A stretch of 64,000 nt of DNA from contig NZ_JAGJEI010000003.1 in assembly GCF_018100985.1 (NCBI RefSeq), forward strand, positions 1 through 64,000, read 5' to 3'. Every line of letters begins with the position of its first letter. The first letter of the stretch is position 1. The notes beneath the pieces were generated by a model. The model did no database searches. It worked only from the letters and a program-made list of their open reading frames with translations, and was not told the origin of the DNA. A program made the position numbers and the translations under genes. Shown here one piece after another: positions 44,893-54,079 of this stretch. Origin of the DNA: Pseudoalteromonas sp. MMG007 (GTDB lineage Bacteria > Pseudomonadota > Gammaproteobacteria > Enterobacterales > Alteromonadaceae).

Positions 44893-47097
44893 CTATTTTG
44901 TTTTACGAACATATGTTACGTCTGTCATTGTAATTTTAGACGTTGTAATACCAATTTTCTCAAAACACTTCTTGAAGCTAGAAGAATCACCATGTTCACC
45001 ACAGTTATCATTACCTTCAGGGTATTGTGATTGTAAGTAGTTACCAAATTTAAAGTATGACTCTGAATCATCTTCAACTTCAGTTTCTAAGTCCTTACCG
45101 AAAGCAGATACTTTAACTACACCGTAATCATTTAACACGTGAAAAGTAAATGAATCGCCGGTCTTAATAGTACCTAGGGCTTTTTTCTCTTCTTTACCGC
45201 TCTTGTTAAGAATACGAACGTACACATCAAAAATACCATTTGCAGCTTTACTATCATAGAAACCTGATTCATCAGTATCAGACACATAAAGTTTCATGAT
45301 TGTACCAGTATCACCTGCGTGATGCTGTGCAACGATAGTTTTACCGCCAGTTGAAAGATCAACTTTGATCGTTGCTTGGAACTCTTCGTACGTATCAGTC
45401 ATCGCGATACGTTTACTTTCTTTAATTTTGTACTCATGACGCCAGCCGTTACCGTTAGGCGTAGTCACTTGTTCTTCAAGTGCAAGGAACACTAAAGTAG
45501 ATTCGTTAATTCTTGGATCACTACCTTCCAGTTCAAAAATTGAACCATTGGTGATATTTTCAGGAATCTTCAAGTCTGGAATTGATTCACCTGGATCAGT
45601 TGGGTCTGTAGGCTCTGTCGGTTCCGTAGGGTCAGTTGGCACTTCAATTGGACTATCCACTAACTCACCACAACCGTAAAGCTGTGCTTCTAGTAAGCTG
45701 TTCCATTCATAATCTTCAGAAGAGCTATTACCTTGGCCAATTACTCGGATAAAACGCGCATACACATCGCCTAAATTATTCGCATTTAGATCCTCGTCAC
45801 CTTGTGATTCTGCTCCCGTAAGAATTGAATCCCAGTTAACACCATCTAATGACGCAGCAATATCAAAATAAGCAGTACGCTTATCTGCTGAATACCAAGC
45901 TGTTTGAATTGAATCAACAGTTGTCTCGCCACCTAAGTCTAACTGTAGCCATTTGCCATCACCTTTAGAAGACCAACGAGAAGCATCTTTCAAAGAACCG
46001 TCTACCGCAAGGCTTGGTCCGTAATTGCCGCTTGATGAACCATCATCACTCGCTGAAGCGCTTAAGCGAGTAATTGGACACGAAGCAGGTGGTTCTGTCG
46101 GTTCAGTTGGTTCAGTTGGTTCAGTTGGTTCAGTTGGTTCAGTCGGAGTTTCTATTGGGCTTTCTTTAAGTTCACCACAACCATACACTTCTACATCTAG
46201 TAAACTATTCCACTCAGAATCTTCAGATGAGCTGTTTCCGTAACCAACAATACGGATGAAACGTGCATAAACATCGCCTAAATCATCTTTATTAAGCGAG
46301 TCATCACCTTGAGATTCAGCATCTGTAACTACAGGAACCCAGTTTTCACCGTCTAGTGATGTTTCAATATCAAAGTAAGCAGTACGCTTATCGCCTGATA
46401 ACCATGCTGTTTTTATACTATCAATCGTCGTTTCACCGCCAAGGTCAAATTGGATCCATTTTCCGTCACCTTTAGAAGACCAACGAGATGAATTAGTTAA
46501 GAATCCATCGATCGCTTTTTCTGGTGAGTAGTTGTTGTTATACGAACCATCATCGCTAGCTTCGATAACTTCTAACTTAGTCACGCCACACTGTTCTGGT
46601 ACAGGAGTCGGTTCTGTTGGCTCTGTTGGATCTGTTGGGTCTGTTGGTATAGAGTCCGCTCTAACTAATTGTATATCATCAAAATAGCCATGCTGGAATT
46701 CGTCATTAAATTTAGTGTAAACCTGAATTCTTGAGCGAGATTTAGAATTAAACGGAACAACAGCTTTACTCCATTTGCTCACATCAAACACTACTTTTTT
46801 TACTACATCATAGCCATTATTAACACCAAACTTACCTGAACCATTTACATAGCCGGTAAGGATGTAATCTGTATTTTTTTCAACGTCAACCCACTGGTGT
46901 ACACGCGCTGGTGAACCCATTAGTTGTAGAGATTGCGTACCAGATTTACTTATAATTGATGCACGAGCGTCATCAATTATCGTCCAATAAGTTAGGCCAC
47001 TTTCAAAGCCTGGGTTTTTAATTACTACTGCATCTGCGTAAACCGAACCTGTTAACATTATCGCAGCAAGCGGTAACATTTTGAATTTTCCAAACAT
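44893..47097 (-). CDS. modular alginate lyase, PL18-type, with two CBM32-like modules
   Basis: A secreted 734-residue enzyme that should cleave alginate by beta-elimination. Signal peptide to about A22; a CBM-like N-terminal beta-sandwich at about 24-146; two near-identical F5/8 type C (CBM32-like) modules at about 168-306 and 340-476, joined by Thr-Glu-Pro linkers; and a C-terminal lyase domain from about 507. Candidate catalytic residues are R553, K557 (WRHEYK), Q591, H593 (AQHH), Y681 and Y687 (YFKFGNY). Their spacings (4, 38, 2, 88, 6) agree with those I recall for the Pseudoalteromonas PL18 enzyme aly-SJ02 (R219, K223, Q257, H259, Y347, Y353), so PL18 is preferred over PL7. The ATG at 47097 has GAGA at proper distance; an ATG two codons upstream is also possible. 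No other alginate genes are near. Confidence 0.85.
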   Translation of the reverse strand: MFGKFKMLPLAAIMLTGSVYADAVVIKNPGFESGLTYWTIIDDARASIISKSGTQSLQLMGSPARVHQWVDVEKNTDYILTGYVNGSGKFGVNNGYDVVKKVVFDVSKWSKAVVPFNSKSRSRIQVYTKFNDEFQHGYFDDIQLVRADSIPTDPTDPTEPTEPTPVPEQCGVTKLEVIEASDDGSYNNNYSPEKAIDGFLTNSSRWSSKGDGKWIQFDLGGETTIDSIKTAWLSGDKRTAYFDIETSLDGENWVPVVTDAESQGDDSLNKDDLGDVYARFIRIVGYGNSSSEDSEWNSLLDVEVYGCGELKESPIETPTEPTEPTEPTEPTEPTEPPASCPITRLSASASDDGSSSGNYGPSLAVDGSLKDASRWSSKGDGKWLQLDLGGETTVDSIQTAWYSADKRTAYFDIAASLDGVNWDSILTGAESQGDEDLNANNLGDVYARFIRVIGQGNSSSEDYEWNSLLEAQLYGCGELVDSPIEVPTDPTEPTEPTDPTDPGESIPDLKIPENITNGSIFELEGSDPRINESTLVFLALEEQVTTPNGNGWRHEYKIKESKRIAMTDTYEEFQATIKVDLSTGGKTIVAQHHAGDTGTIMKLYVSDTDESGFYDSKAANGIFDVYVRILNKSGKEEKKALGTIKTGDSFTFHVLNDYGVVKVSAFGKDLETEVEDDSESYFKFGNYLQSQYPEGNDNCGEHGDSSSFKKCFEKIGITTSKITMTDVTYVRKTK
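46088..46146 (-). repeat. 9-bp tandem repeat encoding the Thr-Glu-Pro linker
   Basis: Plus-strand units GGTTCAGTT, at least four exact, encode Pro-Thr-Glu repeats between the two CBM32-like modules. Shorter arrays of the same kind flank the other module junctions (near 45605 and 46615). Confidence 0.85.
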
Positions 47098-47636
47098 TAT
47101 CATTTCTCATTAATTTATTTAAAATAGTTACTATCAATTAAAAACCAATACTTTAAGCCTAACAAAAGCAAAAAATATGGGTGCATAGGTTGACAGGGAC
47201 GAGAATTTACCCTCTCGAGGTACGAAATGCAAGCGATAATTTTAATTTAAAAAACTAAACAATGAGCCCCCGCATGTTAACACTTGTTAATTTATTAATT
47301 AAGAAAAAAACTACTTTCTTTATAAAAGCCAGTATTTACTGGTTGCGCAGAGGGTAAAACATTCTAAAAAAGGGAAAGAAAAGATAGCATAATTAGTTAT
47401 CATTTATATTTATAAAAAATATGCAATAAACATTTTAATTTATAACTTTTGCTATTTTTCTGCTGTCAATCTTTCATCTTCTATTTTTAGCAACAATAAA
47501 TATTAACTTTTTACATAACTAAAATTGCTATTTTTAGCTAACAGAAGAAGATTTAATTAAACATTAGAATTTGTGAAAGGGAGTCGCAGATAAAGCTAGT
47601 GTTTCTACTAGCCTTATCTGATTTTGAGGTGGCCGA
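47098..47636. other. 540-bp AT-rich gap upstream of the alginate lyase gene
   Basis: No gene is visible. TTTACCCTCT (47206-47215) and its exact inverse AGAGGGTAAA (47349-47358) are 133 bases apart and could be paired regulator sites for the alginate lyase gene. A long hairpin (CAGATAA-GCTAGT / ACTAGC-TTATCTG, 47587-47620, one mismatch) lies 17 bases after the M16 protease stop and probably ends that transcript, though no T run follows. Confidence 0.45.
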
Positions 47637-50519
47637 TTATTTTTGAAGCTTGATGCCTTTGTAGTAAGTATCGAATGTTGTAATTTTGGATTGATTAGGT
47701 AAATCTGCAAACTCACTTTCAATAAACTTAGTACCACGCAGCTGCACATTTAAACGCGCTGCTTGTGGGTTTAACATAGTTTGCTTGTAGTACTGTCTTA
47801 TATCTGCAAGGGTTACTTTTTCTACTTCATCAATCAGTTTTTGCTTTGAATTAAATTTAAAGTTTTCGCGGTACCAGTCATTAATAAGCGGGCTCATTTC
47901 GTCGCTTAAATTTTTAGGCAGCTCTTTAAGTGACACTAATGTGGCCTTTTTAAGCTGCTCAAAAGTGTCATTACTCATATTATCAAGCTCTACCGCATAC
48001 TCTTTTTTAAATTGATCAAAGCGTGCTTGTATCTCTTTAGGGCCTTTAACCGGTGTCTGAATAAACAAACCAATAGCTGAGTATTCTTCTATTGGGCGAG
48101 CCAATGCACCTACTGCGTAGGCTAGCTGCTCTTCGGTACGCATTTTATCAAACGCAACGGTTCTAAAATGACCTTGTAATACGGCAGCTTGTGCCTTTTG
48201 CTTGTAACCTGCAACTGGGTGTACAGTCATATCAACAACAGCTACATCTGCCACATCAATGTCTTTTTGCAGTACCAACGTTTCACCAGGTTGAGGCAAC
48301 CATGCCTTGCTGCGGGCAAATTCGCTGTGCGTGTGATTACTTGCAAGTGTCGCGCTTAATTCGCCAGCTATTGCGTCAATATCTTGTTGGTTATAATTAC
48401 CATAACTAAATACACGTAAATCGTTTTTAGCAAACGTTGCTGTTTTTAATTGGTTTAAATCAGCCACAGATAAAGAATCAGCTGCTTTTATAAGTGCATC
48501 AGTATCAAAGCTACCTGTGCGAACGAGTTTTGAATATTCACCAAAGGCTTGTGCATAAGGGAACTGCTTTTGCTGGTTTAATAAATCACGTTTATAACGA
48601 TCAATTGCTTGATTAAATGCTTGTGCAGTAACATCCGCTTTCAAACCATTAAGCGCTTGTTTAAGTAGTACATCTTGTTTATCGGTAAAGCCGCTCATTG
48701 ATAATACAAGGCCATTACTTGGCGCAAGACTCACACTCATACCCGCTATTGCAGCCTCTGTGCTTAGCTGGCTTTGTTGAATATTATATAAATCAGCCCA
48801 TACCGAATAAAGCACCTCGGCATTAATATCGTTTAAACCAGGTTGCGTGTTTATATATACCTCAACAAGTCCTTTAGGTTGCTCTGCAAACTTTTGACTT
48901 GCTTGGCGCCATACCTTTACACCGTTTTTATCATAGGCTAGTACTGGGTGTTTTTGCTCTTTAAACGCTTTAGTTTTAATTGCAAAGCTCTCCGGCAGTA
49001 AGTTATTTACACTTGGAAGCGCTAATTTAAATTCACTTGGTTTTTTCCAGCTGGCAATTTCATCATCGCTGATATCGTCTATGCGATACTTACCATCATA
49101 AAAATGCAGTTGTGAATCCGTTTCCTCTTGTTTAGAGATGTACCAAACACGTAGCGTTTTAGCGTTTAGTTGGTCAAGTACGTTATTGACTGCATCAGCA
49201 TCAAATTTTGCATAATAGTAAGGGGCATTAATCGCATGATTAAGCGGATAAACCTGCATGCTACCGGTAAGCGAGCTTACATAGTTAAACTCATCGCCTT
49301 TTTCTAAAAATTTAAACTGGTTGCTAAGCGATGTTTTAATTTCATTAAAGTACTTACTATCTACACCCTCTTTTTTAATTAAATCGATGTATTGCATAAT
49401 CGTCGCAACGATTGTTTCGCGATTTTTCATACCCTCATCGGTCAATTCAATATTTACATTAAGTGTGCCGTAATTACCGTATTGAGTTGGTGATGGTGAT
49501 GCTGATAACTGCGATACCCACCCTTTATCACGTAAAATTTGCGCTGGGCTGCCCGGCATTTCGTTACTTAATAAATAGGCAACAAAACGATTTGGCTTAA
49601 CGGCAAATTCATTAGCGTTATTGGCAATCGTGAAATCTAACTGCAGCTGTTTTACATCTTCATTCGGAGAGTAAAATACACGTTTACCGCCCGCTTTATC
49701 AAAATCTACTTTTGCGGTTACAGCAGGCTTTTCTATGTGCTTATTTTGTATATCAGCAAAATATTTTTGCGCTTTTTGCTCCATCTCAGCAATTGGCAAG
49801 TTAGAAATAAGTGCAACTTTCATAATATTTGAAGAATAATATTTATTATAAAAATCGACGGTTTCCTTATGCAATGAGCTATCTTCTTTATCGCCTAGCG
49901 TTTCAAGGTTACCGATTAAAAAACGGTTAGCGGGATGATCGCCCATCATTTTACGCGCAAGTTTAAACTGACCAAAAAAGTCCATTTCTCTGCGCATCGA
50001 CCACTCTGCATTTACTGCATTTTTTTCTTTTTCTGCGTACTCAGGGTATAGTTTTGGTGCTTTAAAAAAATCAGCAAAACGATCTAGGCCTTCATCAAAG
50101 GCATCGTTATTAATCTTAAACATGTAGTTGGTAATATCGAGCCAAGTGTAGGCGTTATTAACTCCACCATTTTTGGTCATGAAATCAGAATACCCTTTTG
50201 TGTCTGGGTAACGCTCAGTGCCTAAAAACAACATATGCTCTAAATAATGCGCCATACCTTGTTGTGATATAGGATCATGTAGCAAACCAACGCCAACACT
50301 TAATGAAGCCGCTGATTTTTCGGCGCTCGGATCTGAAACCAAAATAACTTCTATTTCGTTTGCTAGTTTTAACGTTTTATATTCTCGGTTATCATTTGGG
50401 CTAACAACTAATGAATCAGCTAATAAACTCGCTTTAGGAGGCGTTGAAACCGACGAAGTATTTGAACAACCACTTAATACAGCAAGTGCTATGGCGCTAA
50501 AGCCAATAATTTTTTTCAT
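47637..50519 (-). CDS. M16-family zinc metallopeptidase (protease III/pitrilysin-like), lipoprotein
   Basis: A 960-residue inverzincin. The start at 50519 places a lipoprotein signal with lipobox LSGC (Cys18) at the N-terminus; the longer frame adds 15 unlikely residues. The inverted zinc motif HYLEH appears in GMAHYLEHMLFLGTERYPDT, with the third ligand Glu in the downstream EKEKNAVNAEW. Four homologous M16 modules fill the protein as in E. coli protease III (962 residues, recalled) and insulinase, forming a chamber for small peptides. The lipobox suggests an outer-membrane-tethered periplasmic peptidase. Confidence 0.93.
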   Translation of the reverse strand: MKKIIGFSAIALAVLSGCSNTSSVSTPPKASLLADSLVVSPNDNREYKTLKLANEIEVILVSDPSAEKSAASLSVGVGLLHDPISQQGMAHYLEHMLFLGTERYPDTKGYSDFMTKNGGVNNAYTWLDITNYMFKINNDAFDEGLDRFADFFKAPKLYPEYAEKEKNAVNAEWSMRREMDFFGQFKLARKMMGDHPANRFLIGNLETLGDKEDSSLHKETVDFYNKYYSSNIMKVALISNLPIAEMEQKAQKYFADIQNKHIEKPAVTAKVDFDKAGGKRVFYSPNEDVKQLQLDFTIANNANEFAVKPNRFVAYLLSNEMPGSPAQILRDKGWVSQLSASPSPTQYGNYGTLNVNIELTDEGMKNRETIVATIMQYIDLIKKEGVDSKYFNEIKTSLSNQFKFLEKGDEFNYVSSLTGSMQVYPLNHAINAPYYYAKFDADAVNNVLDQLNAKTLRVWYISKQEETDSQLHFYDGKYRIDDISDDEIASWKKPSEFKLALPSVNNLLPESFAIKTKAFKEQKHPVLAYDKNGVKVWRQASQKFAEQPKGLVEVYINTQPGLNDINAEVLYSVWADLYNIQQSQLSTEAAIAGMSVSLAPSNGLVLSMSGFTDKQDVLLKQALNGLKADVTAQAFNQAIDRYKRDLLNQQKQFPYAQAFGEYSKLVRTGSFDTDALIKAADSLSVADLNQLKTATFAKNDLRVFSYGNYNQQDIDAIAGELSATLASNHTHSEFARSKAWLPQPGETLVLQKDIDVADVAVVDMTVHPVAGYKQKAQAAVLQGHFRTVAFDKMRTEEQLAYAVGALARPIEEYSAIGLFIQTPVKGPKEIQARFDQFKKEYAVELDNMSNDTFEQLKKATLVSLKELPKNLSDEMSPLINDWYRENFKFNSKQKLIDEVEKVTLADIRQYYKQTMLNPQAARLNVQLRGTKFIESEFADLPNQSKITTFDTYYKGIKLQK

Positions 50520-50687
50520 TTTATTTTTCCAATAAAGTATTGCGCTAGGTATGCGCTCAAACATCGTAATAGTCCTAAATTAACATTAACAATTAAGGCT
50601 TTGCCACAATTTAACGCTAAAATATGTAACACATTGTGAAAAAGCACTTCATACTTAAGGTTTATAAAACAATAACAAAGGTACATT

Positions 50688-51107
50688 ATGGAAAGAATTA
50701 TTATCTTAGCTATGTTCGCTCAAGTAACATTGTCGTTAGTTGTGATGATTGTTATGGGGAAAAGGCGTATTACAGCGGCTAAAAATAAGCAGCTAAATTT
50801 AACTGATTTTAAAACAATGCAATTAGATAAAGCCGGCGACACGGTGCGCGTAGCGGATAGAAATTTTTCTAACCAATTTGAAATTCCTGTATTATTTTAT
50901 GCCGGATGCTTACTGGCTTTACAGCTAAATAGTGCTAGTTATTTAGTGGCCGCTTTAGCCTGCTTATTTGTAGTATCTCGCATTGTGCATACTATAATTC
51001 ACTTAGGAAGCAATAACGTAAGGGCTCGCTTTAACGTCTTTTTATTCGGTTGCGGCTGTGTATTTATAATTTGGCTTACCATGATTTGGCGAATCATGGC
51101 TTTTTAG
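50688..51107 (+). CDS. MAPEG-family membrane protein
   Basis: A 139-residue protein with four predicted membrane helices (about 4-24, 64-84, 85-103 and 115-137) and the MAPEG pattern DRNFSNQFEIPVLFY followed by RIVHTIIHLGSNNVRARFNVFLFG, including glutathione-contact residues of the superfamily (RxxN/QFE…P, RxxH, R). Bacterial members are often called glutathione transferase-like, but activity is not shown. AAAGG precedes the ATG. Confidence 0.85.
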   Translation: MERIIILAMFAQVTLSLVVMIVMGKRRITAAKNKQLNLTDFKTMQLDKAGDTVRVADRNFSNQFEIPVLFYAGCLLALQLNSASYLVAALACLFVVSRIVHTIIHLGSNNVRARFNVFLFGCGCVFIIWLTMIWRIMAF

Positions 51108-51216
51108 GTCAATTAAACAAATCACGCTCTAAATTTTAAACCTCTTAATTAGAGCATCGGTTAAATATTATCAGCGGTATAAAGTTATGCTGCTGATAAT
51201 AAATAATTTTACGCTA

Positions 51217-51960
51217 CTATTTAAATCGCTTCAAACGTGTAAACGCTAATAAAACCCCACCTAATAACCATGCCAATGAACCGCCTGAGCTGCTATCTGA
51301 GTCGGTAGATGTATCGCCACTATCAATTGATGTGTTTGTTGTAACGGTTAAACCCGCTGCAGAATTAGGATCGTCATCCATTACAACTACGCTGTGAATA
51401 GTCACTAAATTTGCACCGCTAATGCTTACATCACTGCTTGAGCATTGTTGCTCAGTAATACCTACTAACGGTATTTCACCGCAATGAACGAGCGCTGCAA
51501 TTTTATCGAGTGTAGACTGGCTCGCGGCTGTAATTTGGCCAAACACAGTAAAACCACCATTTTGAGTGTCAAGCGAGGCACTATTATCTGAAATATTAAA
51601 AAACCATTGGCTTGTTGCACTGTCTTCATCGCCAGAAAGCTTAGCCATAGCAATGGTGCCTTTAACATTGGAAAATACAGGCTCATTCTCTACAGCAGGC
51701 TTAGTATCAATCGCATCTAACGAATCAGAATACGTAAAGCCCCCCCCCTGAATCACAAAATCTGCAACAGAGCGATGAATCACCGTTTCGTTATATGACT
51801 CATCTTGAACATAACTCAAAAAGTTTTCGACCGTTTTGGGAGTTTGCTGATCAAATAAATTTATTTCTATTGTGCCTTGGCTCGTGTTCATTTCGACAAT
51901 AGTTGCGGTGCTTGTGAAGCTTGCGAACGCGAGTGCTGAGCCAAGTAAAAGCTTTTTCAT
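51217..51960 (-). CDS. secreted cyclophilin-type peptidyl-prolyl isomerase with GlyGly-CTERM
   Basis: A 247-residue protein with a signal peptide (cleavage after FTSTA), a cyclophilin domain at about 22-190 (VENFLSYV, VIHRSVADFVIQGGG, GTIAMAKLSGDEDSATSQWFFN, FTVFGQI), an acidic Ser/Asp/Thr linker, and a C-terminal GGSLAWLLGGVLLAFTRLKRFK-type GlyGly-CTERM tail. Such tails are processed by rhombosortase and mark proteins exported by type II secretion. The codons for IQGGGF contain nine consecutive G (C on the plus strand, 51740-51748), a possible slippage site inside the catalytic domain. AGGA precedes the ATG. Confidence 0.88.
   Translation of the reverse strand: MKKLLLGSALAFASFTSTATIVEMNTSQGTIEINLFDQQTPKTVENFLSYVQDESYNETVIHRSVADFVIQGGGFTYSDSLDAIDTKPAVENEPVFSNVKGTIAMAKLSGDEDSATSQWFFNISDNSASLDTQNGGFTVFGQITAASQSTLDKIAALVHCGEIPLVGITEQQCSSSDVSISGANLVTIHSVVVMDDDPNSAAGLTVTTNTSIDSGDTSTDSDSSSGGSLAWLLGGVLLAFTRLKRFK
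51740..51748 (-). repeat. G9 homopolymer in the cyclophilin gene
   Basis: Nine consecutive C on the plus strand (G in the mRNA) encode part of Gln-Gly-Gly-Gly. Loss or gain of one base would truncate the isomerase. Confidence 0.9.
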
Positions 51961-52206
51961 GTTTTATTCCTGTTGTTATAATTTTTAACGATTAATTAAC
52001 CTGCTTGCAGATTAAAACGTCACGTTATTAAAATCGATTATTAAATTTATGAAGATACAAATTAGACCGCACTGATAACACTTTAATTACATATTAAGCT
52101 AATTATATTCTTTTCGGTTATACAAAGCTGATTTAGTAAAACTAAATCATCTTAAGCAAAATACTTACATTTGTTACCTCAAAAAATAAATACAGCGGAG
52201 CTGACA

Positions 52207-52344
52207 ATGCTAAATACTGCACACACAATTTGTGATTTTGGTTTACATAAAGGTGAAGCTTACACGAAGTTGCCTGCCAGCTTTTTAATTTGGATGATAA
52301 GTACTAAAAACCGACAATCTAATTTCGCCAAAGCAGAAATATAA
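52207..52344 (+). CDS. 45-residue ExoX C-terminal-like / DUF3820-type small protein
   Basis: A short frame starting MLNTAHTICDFGLHKGEAYT and ending AKAEI, with GGAG seven bases before the ATG. The pattern FGLHKGEAYTKLPASFLIWM fits the small domain found at the C-terminus of exodeoxyribonuclease X and in DUF3820 proteins (FGKYKG…P..YL.W). Here it stands alone. Function is unknown. It lies in the otherwise gene-free 51961-52425 stretch, whose other parts are AT-rich and unremarkable. Confidence 0.6.
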   Translation: MLNTAHTICDFGLHKGEAYTKLPASFLIWMISTKNRQSNFAKAEI

Positions 52345-52425
52345 ATAAGTCCGTTTTTTTAGCGCAAAACTAGTTTAAACTACCGGCTTGATAAATTAAG
52401 TAGAGCTTAATCAAAAAGGTATTTT

Positions 52426-54057
52426 ATGCGCATAATCATTTTATTCTCGGTTTTTCTTAGTCTCATTGGGTGTACCTCCTCTACCCCAGACTCTATTTCT
52501 AGCAGTCCGCCTACTCAATATTTAACGGTTCTTCATACAAATGATAATCACGGTCGTTTTTGGCACAACGAAAAAGGCGAATACGGTATGGCCGCTCGCA
52601 AAACGCTCATCGACTCTTTACGCGCAGAAGCAAAAAGCAAAGGCCATGCAGTAATATTACTCTCTGGTGGTGACATAAATACAGGTATTCCTGAGTCTGA
52701 TCTTCAGCACGCCGAGCCTGACTTTAAGGGCATGTCTTTACTAGGTTACGATGCAATGGCGCTTGGTAATCATGAGTTTGACAACCCGATTAAGGTTTTA
52801 AACAAGCAACAGCAGTGGGCTACTTTTCCACTTTTATCCGCTAATATTTTTGATAAAAGCACAGGCGAACACGCCTTTGAAAGCTATAAAATACTAGAAA
52901 AAAATGGATTGAAAATAGCTGTTATTGGCTTAACGACTACCGATACAGCAAAAATAGGTAACCCTCAATATATTGGCCATTTAGAATTTAAAGACCCTAC
53001 AGAGGTGACAGCAAAGTTAGCTAAAAAAATAAAAGCTAAATATAACCCAGACGTTACTATCGCACTCACACATATGGGCCATTATGTTGATGCAAACTTT
53101 GGTATTAATGCACCGGGTGATGTAACACTTGCCCGCTCATTGCCTGCTAATACTCTTGATATGATCATAGGCGGTCACTCTCAAGAACCTGTGTGTATGA
53201 GCGATACAAACGTTAATGATGCAAACTTCAAACCTGGCCTAGCATGTACACCTGATCAGCAAAATGGCACGTGGATTATGCAAGCCCACGAATGGGGTAA
53301 ATACGTAGGTAAAGCTGAATTTAAACTTGAAGGCGAAAAGTTAACGCTTATTGACTACACATTAATGCCGGTAAATTTATACGTAGACAAAATACAAGCC
53401 GATGGCTCAACTAAAGAAGTGTTAGCAAACGAATACATAAAACCAGACCCAACACTTGAAGCTTTTTTAGCGACTTATCAAGCTAAAGGTGCAAAACAAA
53501 TAGCAGGTAAAATTGGCAGTGTTGATGCGCGTTTAGAAGGCGATAGAAATAAAGTTCGTTACCAACAAACAAACCTTGCGCGAGTCATTATTCAAGCGCA
53601 AATGAACGCAGTCGGTGCTGATTTTGGTTTAATTAGTGGCGGCGGAATAAGAAGCGGTATTGAAGCTGGCGAAATCAGTTATAAAGATATTTTAAAAGTA
53701 CATCCTTTTAAAAACAGAATTACTTACATGGATTGGAAAGGTAGCGACTTATGGAATTACCTAGCTACGGTTACAAGCTTTCCGCCAGATGCCGGTGCTT
53801 ATTTGCAATACCATAAAATATCATTTGAGCATAAAGAGGGGAATTTAACTAATGTCTACATCAATGGTGAAGCCCTTGATAAAAATAAAACATACCGCAT
53901 GAGCTTAAATAGCTATAACGCATCAGGTGGCGACGGCTATCCTGTTATTAATAACTTAGAAGGTTTTGTAAGCTCTGATGTAACAGATGCTCAAGCTCTT
54001 AAAACTTTTATATCTGACAACAGCCCGATTAAAGCCTCTGAATTTGCCCCTAAATAA
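52426..54057 (+). CDS. 5'-nucleotidase/2',3'-cyclic phosphodiesterase lipoprotein (UshA/NutA-like)
   Basis: A 543-residue periplasmic or outer-membrane-tethered nucleotidase with lipobox LIGC (Cys16). The calcineurin-like metallophosphatase domain at about 30-330 has DNDNH-type metal ligands (HTNDNHGRF), GGDINTG, LGNHEFD, LTHMGH and GGHSQEP. The 5'-nucleotidase C-terminal domain at about 350-520 has SGGGIRSGIEAGEISYKDI and the substrate-stacking region YNASGGDGYP. It releases phosphate and nucleosides from extracellular nucleotides. Being a lipoprotein, it resembles Vibrio NutA more than the soluble UshA. AAAGG precedes the ATG. Confidence 0.92.
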   Translation: MRIIILFSVFLSLIGCTSSTPDSISSSPPTQYLTVLHTNDNHGRFWHNEKGEYGMAARKTLIDSLRAEAKSKGHAVILLSGGDINTGIPESDLQHAEPDFKGMSLLGYDAMALGNHEFDNPIKVLNKQQQWATFPLLSANIFDKSTGEHAFESYKILEKNGLKIAVIGLTTTDTAKIGNPQYIGHLEFKDPTEVTAKLAKKIKAKYNPDVTIALTHMGHYVDANFGINAPGDVTLARSLPANTLDMIIGGHSQEPVCMSDTNVNDANFKPGLACTPDQQNGTWIMQAHEWGKYVGKAEFKLEGEKLTLIDYTLMPVNLYVDKIQADGSTKEVLANEYIKPDPTLEAFLATYQAKGAKQIAGKIGSVDARLEGDRNKVRYQQTNLARVIIQAQMNAVGADFGLISGGGIRSGIEAGEISYKDILKVHPFKNRITYMDWKGSDLWNYLATVTSFPPDAGAYLQYHKISFEHKEGNLTNVYINGEALDKNKTYRMSLNSYNASGGDGYPVINNLEGFVSSDVTDAQALKTFISDNSPIKASEFAPK

Positions 54058-54079
54058 CTACGATATTAGGAAAGTAATT

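Noticed and set aside
44893..47097. PL7 assignment for the alginate lyase
   Set aside because: The RHEYK, QHH and YFKFGNY residues are spaced as recalled for PL18 (4, 38, 2, 88, 6); PL7 typically shows RSELR and QIH motifs. Both share a jelly-roll fold, hence the resemblance.
47564..47749. 61-codon minus-strand frame across the end of the M16 protease gene
   Set aside because: Overlaps the protease in another frame and the terminator hairpin; composition is not protein-like.
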